Shown: piece after piece, positions 19,189 through 31,029 of the stretch
How positions within the stretch are numbered: the stretch's first letter is position 1
Layout: every line of letters starts with the position of its first letter
Source: Temnopleurus reevesii
Lineage: Eukaryota; Echinodermata; Echinoidea; Temnopleuroida; Temnopleuridae
Length of the DNA: 61,526 nt
Direction of reading: 5' to 3'
Assembly (NCBI GenBank): GCA_036244855.1
Contig: BQKZ01001296.1
Coordinates: 14,821-76,346, forward strand
Notes under the pieces: generated by a model
Databases searched by the model: none
What the model was told of the DNA's origin: nothing
The model's input: the letters and a program-made list of their open reading frames with translations, nothing else
Position numbers and translations under genes: made by a program

Positions 19189-20115
19189 GAGCAAGAACCA
19201 AAGAAACGATGGACCTCCCTTATCTGGCCTCCTGATACCTCAATCTTTCTATGATCTTGATGCCATCACTCTGTGATTTCGCTGGTTTTATTTAAATCAT
19301 TCATTGCATGGTAAACAAGGGTTGTAAAAATAATCATAATCATGATAAACATTCCATAACATGAAAAAGACTAGTTCACACAGCAAAACAGTGGGATGGA
19401 CACACATAGCTAAAAGATTGAGACATAGACTAAATTGGAAGTACAGAGTCTAAGTCGATTGTTTATTTGCTTCTACATGTAACTCCTATACTAGTAATCT
19501 ACATCATGTCGGACTATACATCATGAAGTTATTTTGGGTCAATTTTATGCACACTTAAGCAACATACAGAGTTAAATTTTTTGGCCTCAGATACCCTTTA
19601 AAGCCCAAGTACAGTTTTGGTAAAAGCGAATATTTTTGTCTCCAGATTTCGTCTTCGAATCTAAATGGAATGAAATATAGTATCATGAATCTATTGCGCA
19701 AAAGATTGTGTTAAAAATAAATGAGTTTTGATAAAGTTATAACCAAAAATGTACAAAATATCTCAGCGTCGTGTACCCCGAGACTTATTCAATATTTTTT
19801 TTCGCAATAAAGGACTCCTTCTTGCGCACAGAATCAGATGAAAATTTCAAAATTTAATTATCGTGTATACCTTTTCATCATTCTTTTGTCAAATCTCAGA
19901 AATAACCTTGCTTATGCCCGATAACAAACAAACCATTGTTATTACCAAGAGAGGGCGCTAAATATGGTTTAACGGTAAAAAATTTCAAAGGGAATAAGTT
20001 CGTAAAAAGATATGCTTTGGTCTCTAAATGTGTGTAAAATAAATATGTCATGATAAACATCCAGTAAAATTTACATTTTTTAATCGTTACCAAAACTGTA
20101 TTTTGGCTCTAAAGG
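19189..20115 (+). other. UFL1 3' UTR / 3' flank
   Basis: AATAAA signals occur at 19716-19721 and 20038-20043. Both lie inside the inverted-repeat element that starts at 19595, so the transcript end may have been supplied by a transposon. No earlier AATAAA was seen between the stop and 19700. The true cleavage site cannot be set from sequence. Confidence 0.45.
19595..20115. mobile_element. ~520-bp non-autonomous element with ~29-bp TIRs
   Basis: CCTTTAAAGCCCAAGTACAG then TTTTGGTAA on the left pairs, with about five mismatches, with the complement of TTACCAAAACTGTATTTTGG then CTCTAAAGG on the right. No transposase ORF is inside. Confidence 0.65.
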
Positions 20116-20979
20116 TGTGATGATATTGCCAATTTGAAGTGGTTTTTGATGTTTTATGTACTTGAAGTGTAATCCGAAGATAAATGTTCCAGATACGAGA
20201 TATTTCATATCACCACTGCCAGGCGATATCGTTTCTTATGGGCCATATGGGATGAGGCAAATTACCAAGAATGGGCAAGATGTTGCATGAATAAAAACAT
20301 GAATTTCTAAATGTCTATAAATATACTGATAAACGATACAACTCATGCAAAATGCTACCCTTTGGATATAATTATTGAAAAATTAGCTTATCTCTCAAAT
20401 TTACTAAATATGTTCATCATCGTGGATTTATATAAATTGATGGAGATTACTGTATTTATTTGTCTCACAATGTATTTTGGTTTGAAATTTTGAACATTCT
20501 CAAAAAAGTGTTTGCTAGCTTTGCAAAATTAGTGTGCACACACTCAAACAATTTGTACACTCGCTTACCAAGAGATTGGATTGTGATCACACTCGCAAAA
20601 TTTATCAATCCATAGATGGATACAACATGCCACAGGTTTTGGATATACTTTAATGCACTCAACAATATTCAAGATAAGAGTCGATCAGCAGAAATATATG
20701 GTCATGTGATTTATCAACAAAATTGAATAGGAAAGTTACTTTTGCCATCATGATGAGAAACTAAGCAGAGATATACATGTATTGCTTTTTTATTTATTAG
20801 TTCTTTATGTTCTTTCTGTTGCTCTCATATTATTATTTAATGAGGCTTTGACTGTTATTTTCTTTAGGGGTTTATTTGGAACTGTAATTGTAATGGCTTT
20901 CCTTTTGGCATTAAAGCCAGCTGAAGCTTTGGAATGACAACTTGGGCATTTACTGTGACTTTTTTAGCCAGAAATTCAT
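20116..20979. other. Intergenic DNA after UFL1
   Basis: AT-rich, with nothing recognised. The ORFs here are short and show no codon character. Confidence 0.7.
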
Positions 20980-21045
20980 CTACTCAACCCAGGTGAGGGT
21001 AATGGTTACCTGACAGGAATATTTATCCCTTGGAGGTTTGAGTGC
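20980..21045 (+). mobile_element. SINE body fragment
   Basis: CTACTCAACCCAGGTGAGGG then GTTACCTGACAGGAATATTT match the middle of the SINE at 22643 (CTCAACCCAGGTGAGG, ACCTGGTAGGAATATTTATT). The tRNA head and tail are missing. Confidence 0.6.
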
Positions 21046-21614
21046 AAGACAGTGGTTTTGATGAATTAAAATTGATGAATAAAAAAAACCACCTGAGCAA
21101 CATTAGCACTCAGCAGAGTGGATGTAATATAAAAGACTTCTGCCTTCTATTTCTCTATGTAGTTTTAAATCAAGGGGAACTTCCCCCAGATATTGATGTG
21201 CCGTCAGTGAATGAAGATAAATTTGATGAACAAACCGTGAATATTTGAGTGAATTTGAATGATCGGTTCAAGTGATATGAATTATATAGGTTTCCAATTC
21301 CACATCTGATAGGCATCCTTGAGTTGGCAACTCCATTAGAATCTGTGATGTCATCATAGATTTCTCTCCATTGACTTTGTACACAATATTTCAAATTTTC
21401 CTCTTTTTCAAGGAAGTAGACTAAATGTTGTTGTTTTTCTCTTGGATATGATATGGCCACATCAATTTTGCAAGCATTTTAGAAAGAAATTTCTCACTTC
21501 AGAAATGATATTGAAGCATTTTTTAATAATTCACACACAAAGTGAATGTCAACACAGATTATGCAAAAGTTGTCTACTCAAGGATGCCCATTAGATGTAG
21601 AAATTAAAACTTAG
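21046..21614. other. Intergenic DNA, nothing recognised
   Basis: AT-rich stretch between the SINE fragment and the long-TIR MITE. I see no gene or repeat. Confidence 0.65.
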
Positions 21615-21763
21615 AGGCCCGTATTCCGATAGCAAGGTTTAACTTAACCCAGGTCTAAGGCATTGTTATTTAGACTCTTGGTTTAACTTTTGAATAGCCC
21701 GGGTCTAAATAACAATGAATTAGTCCTGGGTTAAGTTAAACCTCGCTATCGGAATACGGGCCT
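21615..21763. mobile_element. MITE with ~37-bp near-perfect TIRs (AGGCCCGTATTCCGATAGC)
   Basis: The left arm AGGCCCGTATTCCGATAGCA and following GGTTTAACTTAACCCA pair with the right arm TGGGTTAAGTTAAACCT and CGCTATCGGAATACGGGCCT with one mismatch. Inner copies of GTCTAAATAACAAT and its complement form a second stem. High arm identity suggests recent activity. Confidence 0.8.
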
Positions 21764-22642
21764 AAGAATTCATAACTTTTGAATGGATGAGCCGATTTTG
21801 CTCAAATTTTCAGTTTGTTCATCATATCTTTCTTCACTCAATGACAGCACTTCAATGCGTGGGGAAGTTCCCCTTTAATAGCATTGTACATGTAGATGCC
21901 ACTTCAAGACTTTGGATGTCAAACAGAATTATGAATTGTAAAATGTATCGTTTCTTTCTAAATGGATAGCTTTATTCTGAATTAATTGCATGAAATGCAT
22001 GTAAAGGAAATATATTATACTAAACATTATTCTTGACTAATAGCAATGCTTTATATTTGTATCATGTTTGTGAAAAGAATTTATGGATATATTTCAGTCA
22101 AGTCTGTCTAAATCAAACACGTCTGGATATATCATTGGCATGTCGTGACCATTTTACCACTCCTTACAAAATATCAACTTACCATATGCCTGATATGGAT
22201 GAAAAGACCACTCAAACAAAATGGGGTGTTATTCAAAATGAACTGCAAATCAACTGCAACTTTTTAAATTGTAACGCTAGTTTTCATTTGCGCGCGGTAA
22301 GCGCATTTAAGAGGACGCGCATGAAACAATGATTTTAATTGGCAAGTTCCGATCAACTGCAACTTTTGAACAACACCCTTTCTGACATGCTATCCAATGG
22401 CAATTTGAGTGATATGGATGCTGAGTGACACATAAAAATTTAGGTTTTATGGCAAATTTGGGTCAATGATATATCCAGTTTGTATAGAAATCAGTGCAAT
22501 CAATGTGCAAGGGTCATGTCCCTCTCTTACAGGACATCCCAAGCACTGTCAGCAGAAGGGGTGAAGGAATTGGACAAAGGAAACAACTGCCATTGGAGCA
22601 TTCTCATAAGCTCTGTGATTACAGAGTGATTACAGAGTGTGG
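21764..22642. other. Intergenic DNA, nothing recognised
   Basis: AT-rich DNA. The 99-codon open frame at 22033-22332 has no family signature and is treated as chance. Confidence 0.6.
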
Positions 22643-22951
22643 AGGAGCCCTGGTGTAGTGGTCATGACTCTCGCCTTTCAACTAGAGGGTCGTAGGTTCG
22701 AGTCCCACCCAGGGCGTTAATTTCCTTCAGCAAGAAATTAATCCGCGTTGTGCTGCACTCAACCCAGGTGAGGTGGATGGGGACCTGGTAGGAATATTTA
22801 TTCCTTGAAACGCCAAGTGCGCTGCATGGTGGCTGCCGGGCTAAAGCCTGGGTAATAATGCTGCAATTGTAGAGCGCTTAGGGAATTCTCATGAAGAGTT
22901 GATGAGCGCTATATAAAAGCTATTCATTATTATTATTATTATTATTATTAC
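22643..22951 (+). mobile_element. tRNA-derived SINE, most complete copy (plus strand)
   Basis: The pol III A box TGGTGTAGTGG is at 22651-22661 and the B box GGTTCGAGTCC at 22695-22705, about 33 bp apart as in tRNA genes. Then come the TTTCCTTCAGCAAGAAATT core, a body with CTCAACCCAGGTGAGG and GTAATAATGCTGCAATTGTA, the 3' end GCGCTATATAAAAGC, and an (ATT)n tail at 22925-22951. This structure defines a tRNA-derived SINE. It is not a functional tRNA. Confidence 0.88.
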
Positions 22952-23027
22952 AGTAGAAAATAATTAGCTTCCCTGACTATTTACTGAACAGATGCTTAAT
23001 CTGTTGATATTTCCAGGCGCGCACCGT

Positions 23028-23336
23028 GGGGGGGGGGGGGGGAAANNNNNNNNNNNNNNNNNNNNNNNNNNNNNNNNNNNNNNNNNNNNNNNNNNNNNNN
23101 NNNNNNNNNNNNNNNNNNNNNNNNNNNNNNNNNNNNNNNNNNNNNNNNNNNNNNNNNNNNNNNNNNNNNNNNNNNNNNNNNNNNNNNNNNNNNNNNNNNN
23201 NNNNNNNNNNNNNNNNNNNNNNNNNNNNNNNNNNNNNNNNNNNNNNNNNNNNNNNNNNNNNNNNNNNNNNNNNNNNNNNNNNNNNNNNNNNNNNNNNNNN
23301 NNNNNNNNNNCCCCCCCCCCCCCCCCCCCCCCCCCC
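23028..23336. repeat. Assembly gap (Ns 23046-23310) between a G run and a C run
   Basis: Fifteen G at 23028-23042, AAA, 265 N, then 26 C at 23311-23336. Just outside, GGCGCGCACC (about 23017-23026) and GGTGCGCACC (about 23353-23362) form an inverted pair. The gap probably hides a homopolymer-ended inverted-repeat element. Open frames through the Ns are artefacts. Confidence 0.85.
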
Positions 23337-24199
23337 GGGTATGAAAATCCTGGGTGCGCACCTGATTTCTCCACAGAACATGAGTAAAGGAAAGTTCGTC
23401 TGTGTCCCTTCAGTTATTGTGGCTGTTTCAATGTTATATGTTCAATTTGTCCAAATTATTTATATCTTCTGCTCACAGTGCCGCTGCAGTCACATTTTGC
23501 GTAACTGGAGTAGCCTTGATTTCACACCAGTCAATTGCATGGCAAAATCTTGTCTTTTTTAAGTCAAATTGTTCTTTCAATTGAAATATTTAATCAATCT
23601 CCTCAATCCTTCAAAGGGGATTGGCTGAATCATAATTAGATTACTATTTTTTTAAGGTTGGAGTTGTTTATTATCCATTTATCTCATCGTCTATTTGCTC
23701 TTCCAATTATTTTAGATTAAAATAAAGATAATCATATCCCTACAAATTAGATATACGTTCATGTACATTCAAATTATCAAAGAAATTCATATATGGCAAT
23801 GTTGCTTATTCAGAGAGAGTTTCAGTGATAAAAGAAGTCACCATGGAAGAATTACATATTCTAATATAAATCAAAAATGGTTGAAATGAACTTTATTCAA
23901 TCATTTTATTCATTGTCTATTCCACAATATTGGGAACCATCAAAATTTTCTCTTTTTTCAGCAGTCTACGATTTTAGCTGAATTATGCCCGCGAATAAAG
24001 AGATATTTAGGAGATTTAAAAACAAGATGTTTGTGGTTATGATATTCGTATTTGAGAAATAAAAAATCAGTTTAGAAGAGGTCAATTGGGCAAAAGACGA
24101 AACGGAAGAAATCAAAATGTCTATTCAGGTTGGTGGTTGAATTAGATTCATAGAAAATATCCAAAGGCGATTTCAGAGAGAAGCAAATTTTTGAAAAGA
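23337..24199. other. Intergenic DNA upstream of Brachyury
   Basis: AT-rich DNA. TTTCACACC at 23520-23528 matches nine bases of the T-box half site. Otherwise nothing is recognised. Confidence 0.55.
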
Positions 24200-24640
24200 T
24201 AACAAAACTTCTTTTCTTTCTCCTTTGACGTAAGTTCCGACTGTGACAATGTTTTCCACAATCCGCAGCGATTCAAGTATTTAATTGGTTTGCGTTTATT
24301 AGACGGGTCCTATGACTAAGTGCTCCCAATCAAAACCAACCAAGTGAAAATTATTACGACATCAAACAGTTCTCTCATGAATATGCATGAATGGAGCGGC
24401 TGACCAATCACGCTGCGAGTTGCAGCCAAGGTGGGCACGCTCATCGTGTACTCGCCATGATTGCACGTAAAAACCGCTTCTGATAGGCAAATGCGGTTTC
24501 CTTTGATCTCGCCGCGGAAAGGTGGTTCGGTCGCGACGGCAGCACGCCTGCCAATCAAATCGCCTCGGCCACGCCTTATTTCGTCACTTTTAATGGATAC
24601 CCTCCGCGTTGTATGTTGGAACTGACAGGGTGGTCGGGGT
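24200..24640 (+). promoter_or_regulatory. Candidate Brachyury upstream regulatory block
   Basis: A GC-richer block 340-780 bp before the TATA box. CTTTGATC at 24501-24508 is a perfect TCF/LEF core, and CTTTGACG lies near 24224. Three CCAAT boxes (CCAATCAA near 24327, CCAATCAC near 24408, CCAATCAA near 24552) and a TGATAGG GATA-like site are present. Echinoid Brachyury is activated downstream of beta-catenin/TCF in endomesoderm (established), so a proximal control region is plausible. Function is inference. Confidence 0.4.
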
Positions 24641-24979
24641 TTTGTCAATAAAAGCCTTTAAAGTCCTTTTCATTCGCCAACACCGAATAAACATTCACAC
24701 TTGCGACTTGGAACGCGAATTCGCCCTGTGAGAGCGCGCGAGAGAGAAGAAAGAAGAAAGTTACCAAAGCGCCACCCGGTGGAAAATCACGAAGTTGCGC
24801 CACTCTTTTGACTTAAGTTGACTTAGAACTTAAGACCAGACGACTTTACCAAAGAGGGTTCACTCGGCGTTTTCATTAATCGCCCCAAACAAGCTTCGTG
24901 ACTCACACAACTTTTCAAGACCTGCTCACCGGCTCGAAGTTTATGAATCTACTTAAATTCGGCCACACTTTGACACACA

Positions 24980-25383
24980 TATAAAATGTTGGCGGTATCT
25001 TCATCTGTGACATATTAGGACGTCTGTCAGTTATCGCTACATAGCTTGTTTAACAACTCTGGAGATTTCGTAAAAGTTTGAAACAGCCCCTTGGGATCAC
25101 TTTGCAACTTCGTCATCACTTTTCCAAACCGTTGCCATATTTTCGTCAAGCATTTTCCATTTTGACTCGCTTGTATATTATATTCCGCATCCAGTACTTT
25201 TTGGTGAATCTCTGATAAACTGATTCTGTTTCAAATTATCAACTTGGAATATCGACACCCCTAAAGTTGCAGGGAAAAAAGTTACGCGCGAAATTAAATT
25301 GATGCAAAATTTCAACTCCAGCTAAACGGGATATCGTCTGCTCGCACCTGCCGAAAAGCCTGTGTCTCGACTTCAGCGGAACT
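24980..25383 (+). promoter_or_regulatory. Brachyury core promoter and 5' UTR
   Basis: TATAAAA at 24980-24986 is followed 40-45 bp on by TCAGTTAT (near 25027), an initiator-like motif. That suggests a start near 25010-25030 and a 5' UTR of about 360 nt. The leader is AT-rich and has one upstream ATG at 25302. A spliced upstream non-coding exon cannot be excluded. Confidence 0.5.
25302..25325 (+). other. Short upstream ORF in the Brachyury 5' UTR (7 codons + stop)
   Basis: The only ATG I found between the predicted start and the main start codon. It encodes MQNFNSS then TAA, 58 nt before the main ATG, in a poor context (T at -3). It may slightly dampen translation or be bypassed. Confidence 0.5.
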
Positions 25384-25586
25384 ATGCCGGCCATGAGCGC
25401 CGATACAATCCGCGCACCAACCTACAACGTTTCGCACCTACTCAGCGCCGTGCAGTCAGAGATGAATCGAGGAAGTGAAAAGGGAGATCCCAGCGAGAAG
25501 GGGCTGAAAGTACGACTGGAAGACATCGAATTATGGAAGAAATTTCACAAGTTGACCAACGAGATGATTGTCACTAAAAGCGGGAG
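25384..25586 (+). CDS. Brachyury coding exon 1
   Basis: Encodes [20 protein letters not shown] through [12 protein letters not shown], residues 1-68. It carries the N-terminal conserved peptide, [11 protein letters not shown] and the start of the T-box. Donor GTAAGA at 25587, in phase 2. Confidence 0.95.
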
Positions 25587-28500
25587 GTAAGAGAAAATAA
25601 TTCACAGATTTAATTTTGTTCATCTTTTGATCTGCGATTCACAAGTGTAGTGCAGCAACGAACTTAATAATTTCCTATTTTTTTTTTTTTTTTTTTTTTG
25701 TCATAGAATATTGTCGACTGACCTGTATAATGGTGGGTGCAGTATTCAATAGATTTAATGTTAATTCGTCCCCAAGCTAATATCGTTGTGGTCGTACCTA
25801 TTTCATGGAATGATACATTTCAAAATATTCCCTACAATTATGTCTGAAAATATTTTGATGTCTAAATCTCCGACAATTTTTTTCGATGTTATGTTTCATT
25901 TTCACAAGTTCAGTTGAAAGCAGAACGCTTGGTAATGATTATGAGAGTTTTTCTATTCTTTTTCTGTTTGGAAGTTTAACTGAAATTGATGTAGAATGTT
26001 ATTTTGTTGTTATGGTATCCCATGCAGATAAAAATGATTAGGCTATTTTATTTTTAGTATACGACAGCATTTTTATAGATAGGATCTGTACGAACTTATT
26101 TGGTTCTGCACAATTAAGAATACGTCAACTCTACATTAATTTATTCCTAGCAGAAATTTTGCTTTATTTAATACAGAAACTTTTTTTCTTTAGGAGTTAT
26201 TTCAGGTTATTGTGTTTACCATGTCAGCAAAGATAATATGCATTTTATTAGCGGAAATACCGGTATTGACAAATTTGTGCTCAGTCCAAGTAAAATTATA
26301 TTAGTTTCTAAATTCAATTTTCCATAATCCTGAAGATAATAGAGCTTTAAACTTTGTTACTTGGAGACTTGAGATACACTTTTTACTCTAAAATATTCAT
26401 TTTATTTTAGCACAAATCGATAGCAATCGTAAAGTTTAAAAATCGCATTTTTTAAAAACATAATGTATATGTTTTACTACCAGTTTATGAAAGTATAAAC
26501 ATTTTCTTCATGGGTCGGTTAGTTAATGTTTGACACCATGTTTTTTTTTCAATTCATCATTATTATCTAAGTACATGCAAATCTGCATTTGGCGTATTTG
26601 AATGATAAAGGCAGTAAAACTCAAATTCTCTCTCGTTATATTCCCATTATAACCATTTTGTTTGTTCAAAATTCAGAAATGACTGTCAATGATGATATAA
26701 AGCCGTTCTGTTTACAACAATAATTTTCTGTAAGGAAAAGATCACATTCAGAACAATTTTTTTTTAATTCTGATGTAAGACAATGTGTGTGTCCTTAATA
26801 TTCAATATTTAAATGTGTAAAGTTGACAAGGTTGTATATAATTACGACAGGTCCTGGTAATGATTCATATTTAATTCCTCGTATGGGAGAATGTTTTTTT
26901 TTTCTGCAAAGATCGATAGCGTTTGATAAGTTTTTGTTAAATGGTAAAAGTTAGAACTTGTTGCAAACTAATTTGTAATAAATATTCGATTTTTTAACGA
27001 AATCATTTCACAAGCTATTGGGGAGGCTATTGTTATTAAAACATAAAATATTGAAAAATCCATTTACAGTGCAGTTTCTAGGAATTTTTTCCGGGGGATC
27101 GAGGGGGTCTACCGTTAGACATTATAGGAAAAATTTACCATTTAATTCTTTTCCCAACATTGATTTTGTCAATGAATGAACCTTCATAACATCTCACCAT
27201 GACCTTGCAGTATTGCAGAAAAGACTGCACTTTTATATAGACTTTGTGCCAATATCCCCCAACTTTCCCCGCCTTTATCGGGTAAAATATCAGTACTCTC
27301 ATATCAAGTATCATTGTATGTTTGCTAACCTGTGTACACGATTATCGTTCGCACATGAGAAGACTCTTGTCTAGAACTTGTACAGGGGTTATTGTCAAAA
27401 GGCGGTAAATGTAACATTTTCATTCACAGCATTATCGCAGACAACATTTTACGTTTGATTCATGGATTATATCTTTATTTCAACAGGAGCAAAACAAAAT
27501 CGTTATATTTTGTGAAATAATTATATAATACTTTGATTTTATCTCAGTGCATATTGAAAGGAATACATGTATATTTGCATCCTTCAATATTCTAGAAAAC
27601 GACAATCTGTGCAAAGGAGGAGGTTGCAAAAACAATTAGTGAGACCCTTAAGAAGAATTAATTTTGCTTGCAATCTTGATTTATTATATAATAATTTCCA
27701 TTATTATTTACTTTGCAAATAGATTATTCATTTTTTTTTAATGATAATAATATCTAAATCGACAAAATGTATATAAAAATGAACACTTTGTTAAAGTTTC
27801 TTTAAGTTTGAATTTCAAGCTGACCTAATCCGAATTCAAATTGACCGCGCTCTATATCGGTGAAGTAAATACAAGTATAAAAGTTTATAAATGATCAGTG
27901 TCTTATTAAAACAATATCGTTTACTTGATACCACACCATAGCATATTTACATTAGATTTGACCCTGTAAAATCATTGACGTAAAAATGTATTTTGACAGA
28001 TATGGACTTAACACCATACTGAATCAAATCTTTGCTTACCTTATAGTCGCGACTGAAACTCATCTACTCAATTTGCGAGAACACGTCTCACTCTCTCTCC
28101 AAATATTATCCCTCTATAAAGAGTATACAACTGAATAAACAGTACCATGCTAAAATATGAATAACTCAACGCCGTTGCTTATATCGGCCCAATTATTGTT
28201 TGATGCCTCGAAATATTTTTTTTTTAAAAATTGCGTCAGGCTTTTGAAAAAGTTTGTTTGCTATTGCTTTATTTTATTTATTTTTTATTTTTTGAAACAT
28301 ATTTCAATAATGGAGTGAAAACTGAATTTATAAAAATGGCTTTTCAGGCTTTATATCACACGTTTATGTATACTGAAAATGACTTTCCATGATATATTTC
28401 TTCATGTGTCTTATAATTTCACTGTATTTTTTTTTCTTAATTTGAGGGTAAAGCAGAAATGGAAAAATAAAGTTCAGATCGTGCCACTTCATGAGGGTCG

Positions 28501-30718
28501 ATCAGTCCTGTGTATAAAAAAAAACTTAGTTTAATTAAACAAGGGATAAATCATGTTTTTTGACTCACTAAATGGTTTAATATCGATGAAATTTGTGTTA
28601 ATATATTTTTATCTTGGTTAAAGAATTTTGAATACTGTTTGTATACACATTATTGTCTACATATATTTGAGGCCATGCCCTGAATCAATTCATATACTTT
28701 TATTGATTTTACATATAAAACTTTCGTTGGGCGTTATAGTTTAGTTGACTTGTAATATTGTAATATTTTGATATAGGGCTTAACATAATTCATCAACATA
28801 CATTTTCCAATGAAAAATATTTTAGGAACATGTATGAATACAATAAATGAAACAAATTATATCACCAATATGAGATGCCAATTTAGAGATTTCCAAAATC
28901 GAGATATATATCAGGATTTCTCAGGATATCTCAATGTATAATTACTATTTTATTTCAGAAAGTTGATAACAAGACTTGGTAAAATGAAAAATACCGAAAA
29001 TCACAACTTGTGTCCAAGAAAAGAAGATTCAACCCATGCCCAAATAAGTTTGATAACTTTAACAAATTCATTTACGTTCTGTTTTGATCCTCGAATGCGT
29101 TAGATCATCATAGTCCCTTTCAAATTTTGATACACACTGTAATTTTATATAGCAAGTAAATATGTCTTATTGTTTTAGTTCTAAACATAATTATCACAGC
29201 AAAAGTATGACGATTTTTTTTTTAATATGACTAAATCATCATTTTCTCCTCTCACTTCTCACCCGCCAGGCGAATGTTCCCAGTCCTCTCCGCAAGCATC
29301 GCCGGGCTCGACCCGAACTCCATGTACTCGGTTCTGCTAGACTTCTCAGCGGCGGACGACCATCGCTGGAAGTACGTGAATGGGGAATGGGTCCCGGGAG
29401 GCAAGCCCGATGGATCGCCGCCGACGACCGCTTACATCCACCCGGACTCGCCAAACTTTGGAGCCCACTGGATGAAGCAAGCGGTGAACTTCAGCAAAGT
29501 CAAGCTCTCCAATAAGATGAATGGAAGTGGGCAGGTAAGCATTTTTTTCTATTTATTTATTTGCTTCTCTATTCATTTAATTCTTCAATTCATTTATTCA
29601 TTTCTGAGTTAATTTATCTTCTTGCAAGAAGCAATTAAGTTAGTTTATTCATCTATTCATTTTTATTCTTTCTTTATTTTTCTTTCTATAATCCATTTGT
29701 TTGTTTATTCATCTATTTTTTCCATTTAATCTATTCAACTTTCACACATGGATTGTGAACATGATCGATACTCATTTAATTTATGCTTTGTAATATTTTT
29801 GTGATGAATTTTTCTTTAGTTTTTCCTTTAATTGAATTTTTCTGTTTAGAACTTCAATGCGGAAATGCTTTCGGGCTTCCCTCGTATTAATTCTGTCAAG
29901 TTTTGTTTTAATTCCATCGTATGTTATTTATGATTTGTATTCCTATGTTTACTTTGCGAATTAATCAAATAAAATCAAATGAATGATTATAATGCTTTAA
30001 AAGGCTCCTGTTTATGAATCGAATCGTTTTTGATCCATCGAAAAAAGAGAAATGCACATTATTTTGCAATATTCACGATTTATTTGATTGTTCTGTTTCT
30101 CATGACATGTAAACTTAAAACTTAATAAAAACGAGGAGTTTTTATGAAGTTAGAAATTTTGATCTCCAATGATTACATCTGTTCAGGTGATGCTCAACTC
30201 CCTGCACAAATACGAGCCCCGCATCCACATCATTAGAGTTGGAGGGAGGGAGAAACAGAGACTGGTGGGAAGTTATTCCTTTCAAGAAACTCGATTCATC
30301 GCAGTCACAGCTTACCAGAACGAAGATGTGAGTGTAAACCATTCTTATATATGATTAGATGCATGGTTGTTTGATCGATGACGATGATGATAATGATGAT
30401 GATGGTTGTGGTGGTCGTGATGATGGTGATGATGATGATGATGATGATGATGATCTTGGAGATGATAATGGTGATGATGGTGAGGGTTGTGGTGGTGGTA
30501 GTGGTTGTGGTAGTGGTGATGCTGGTGATGGTGGTGGTGGTGGTGGTGATGGTGGTGGTGGTGGTGGTGGTGGTGATGGTGTGGTGGTGGTGGTGGGTAT
30601 GTGCTAATACCGATCGAAAATGATTATGATGCCGACGCTGGTGATGGTGTGGATGTGATGATGATGATTTTGATGATGAGAAGGAGGGGAAGGGGGAGGG
30701 TGGTTGTGATGATGCATT

Positions 30719-30766
<48 letters not shown>

Positions 30767-30798
30767 ACGATGATGATGGTGCATGGTGGTGATGGTGG

Positions 30799-30830
<32 letters not shown>

Positions 30831-30990
30831 GTGATGATAAGGTTGATGATGATGATGGTGATCTTGGAGATGATGGTGATAATGGCGATGGTTGTGGTGG
30901 TGATGGTGGTGATGATGATGATTTTGATGTGAAGGGGGAGGGTGGTTGTGATGATGATGATGCATTATGATGATCATTATGATGATGATG

Positions 30991-31029
<39 letters not shown>

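Noticed and set aside
22964..23562. Open frames of 120-180 codons through the N gap
   Set aside because: They consist of unknown residues between Gly and Pro runs from the G and C homopolymers.
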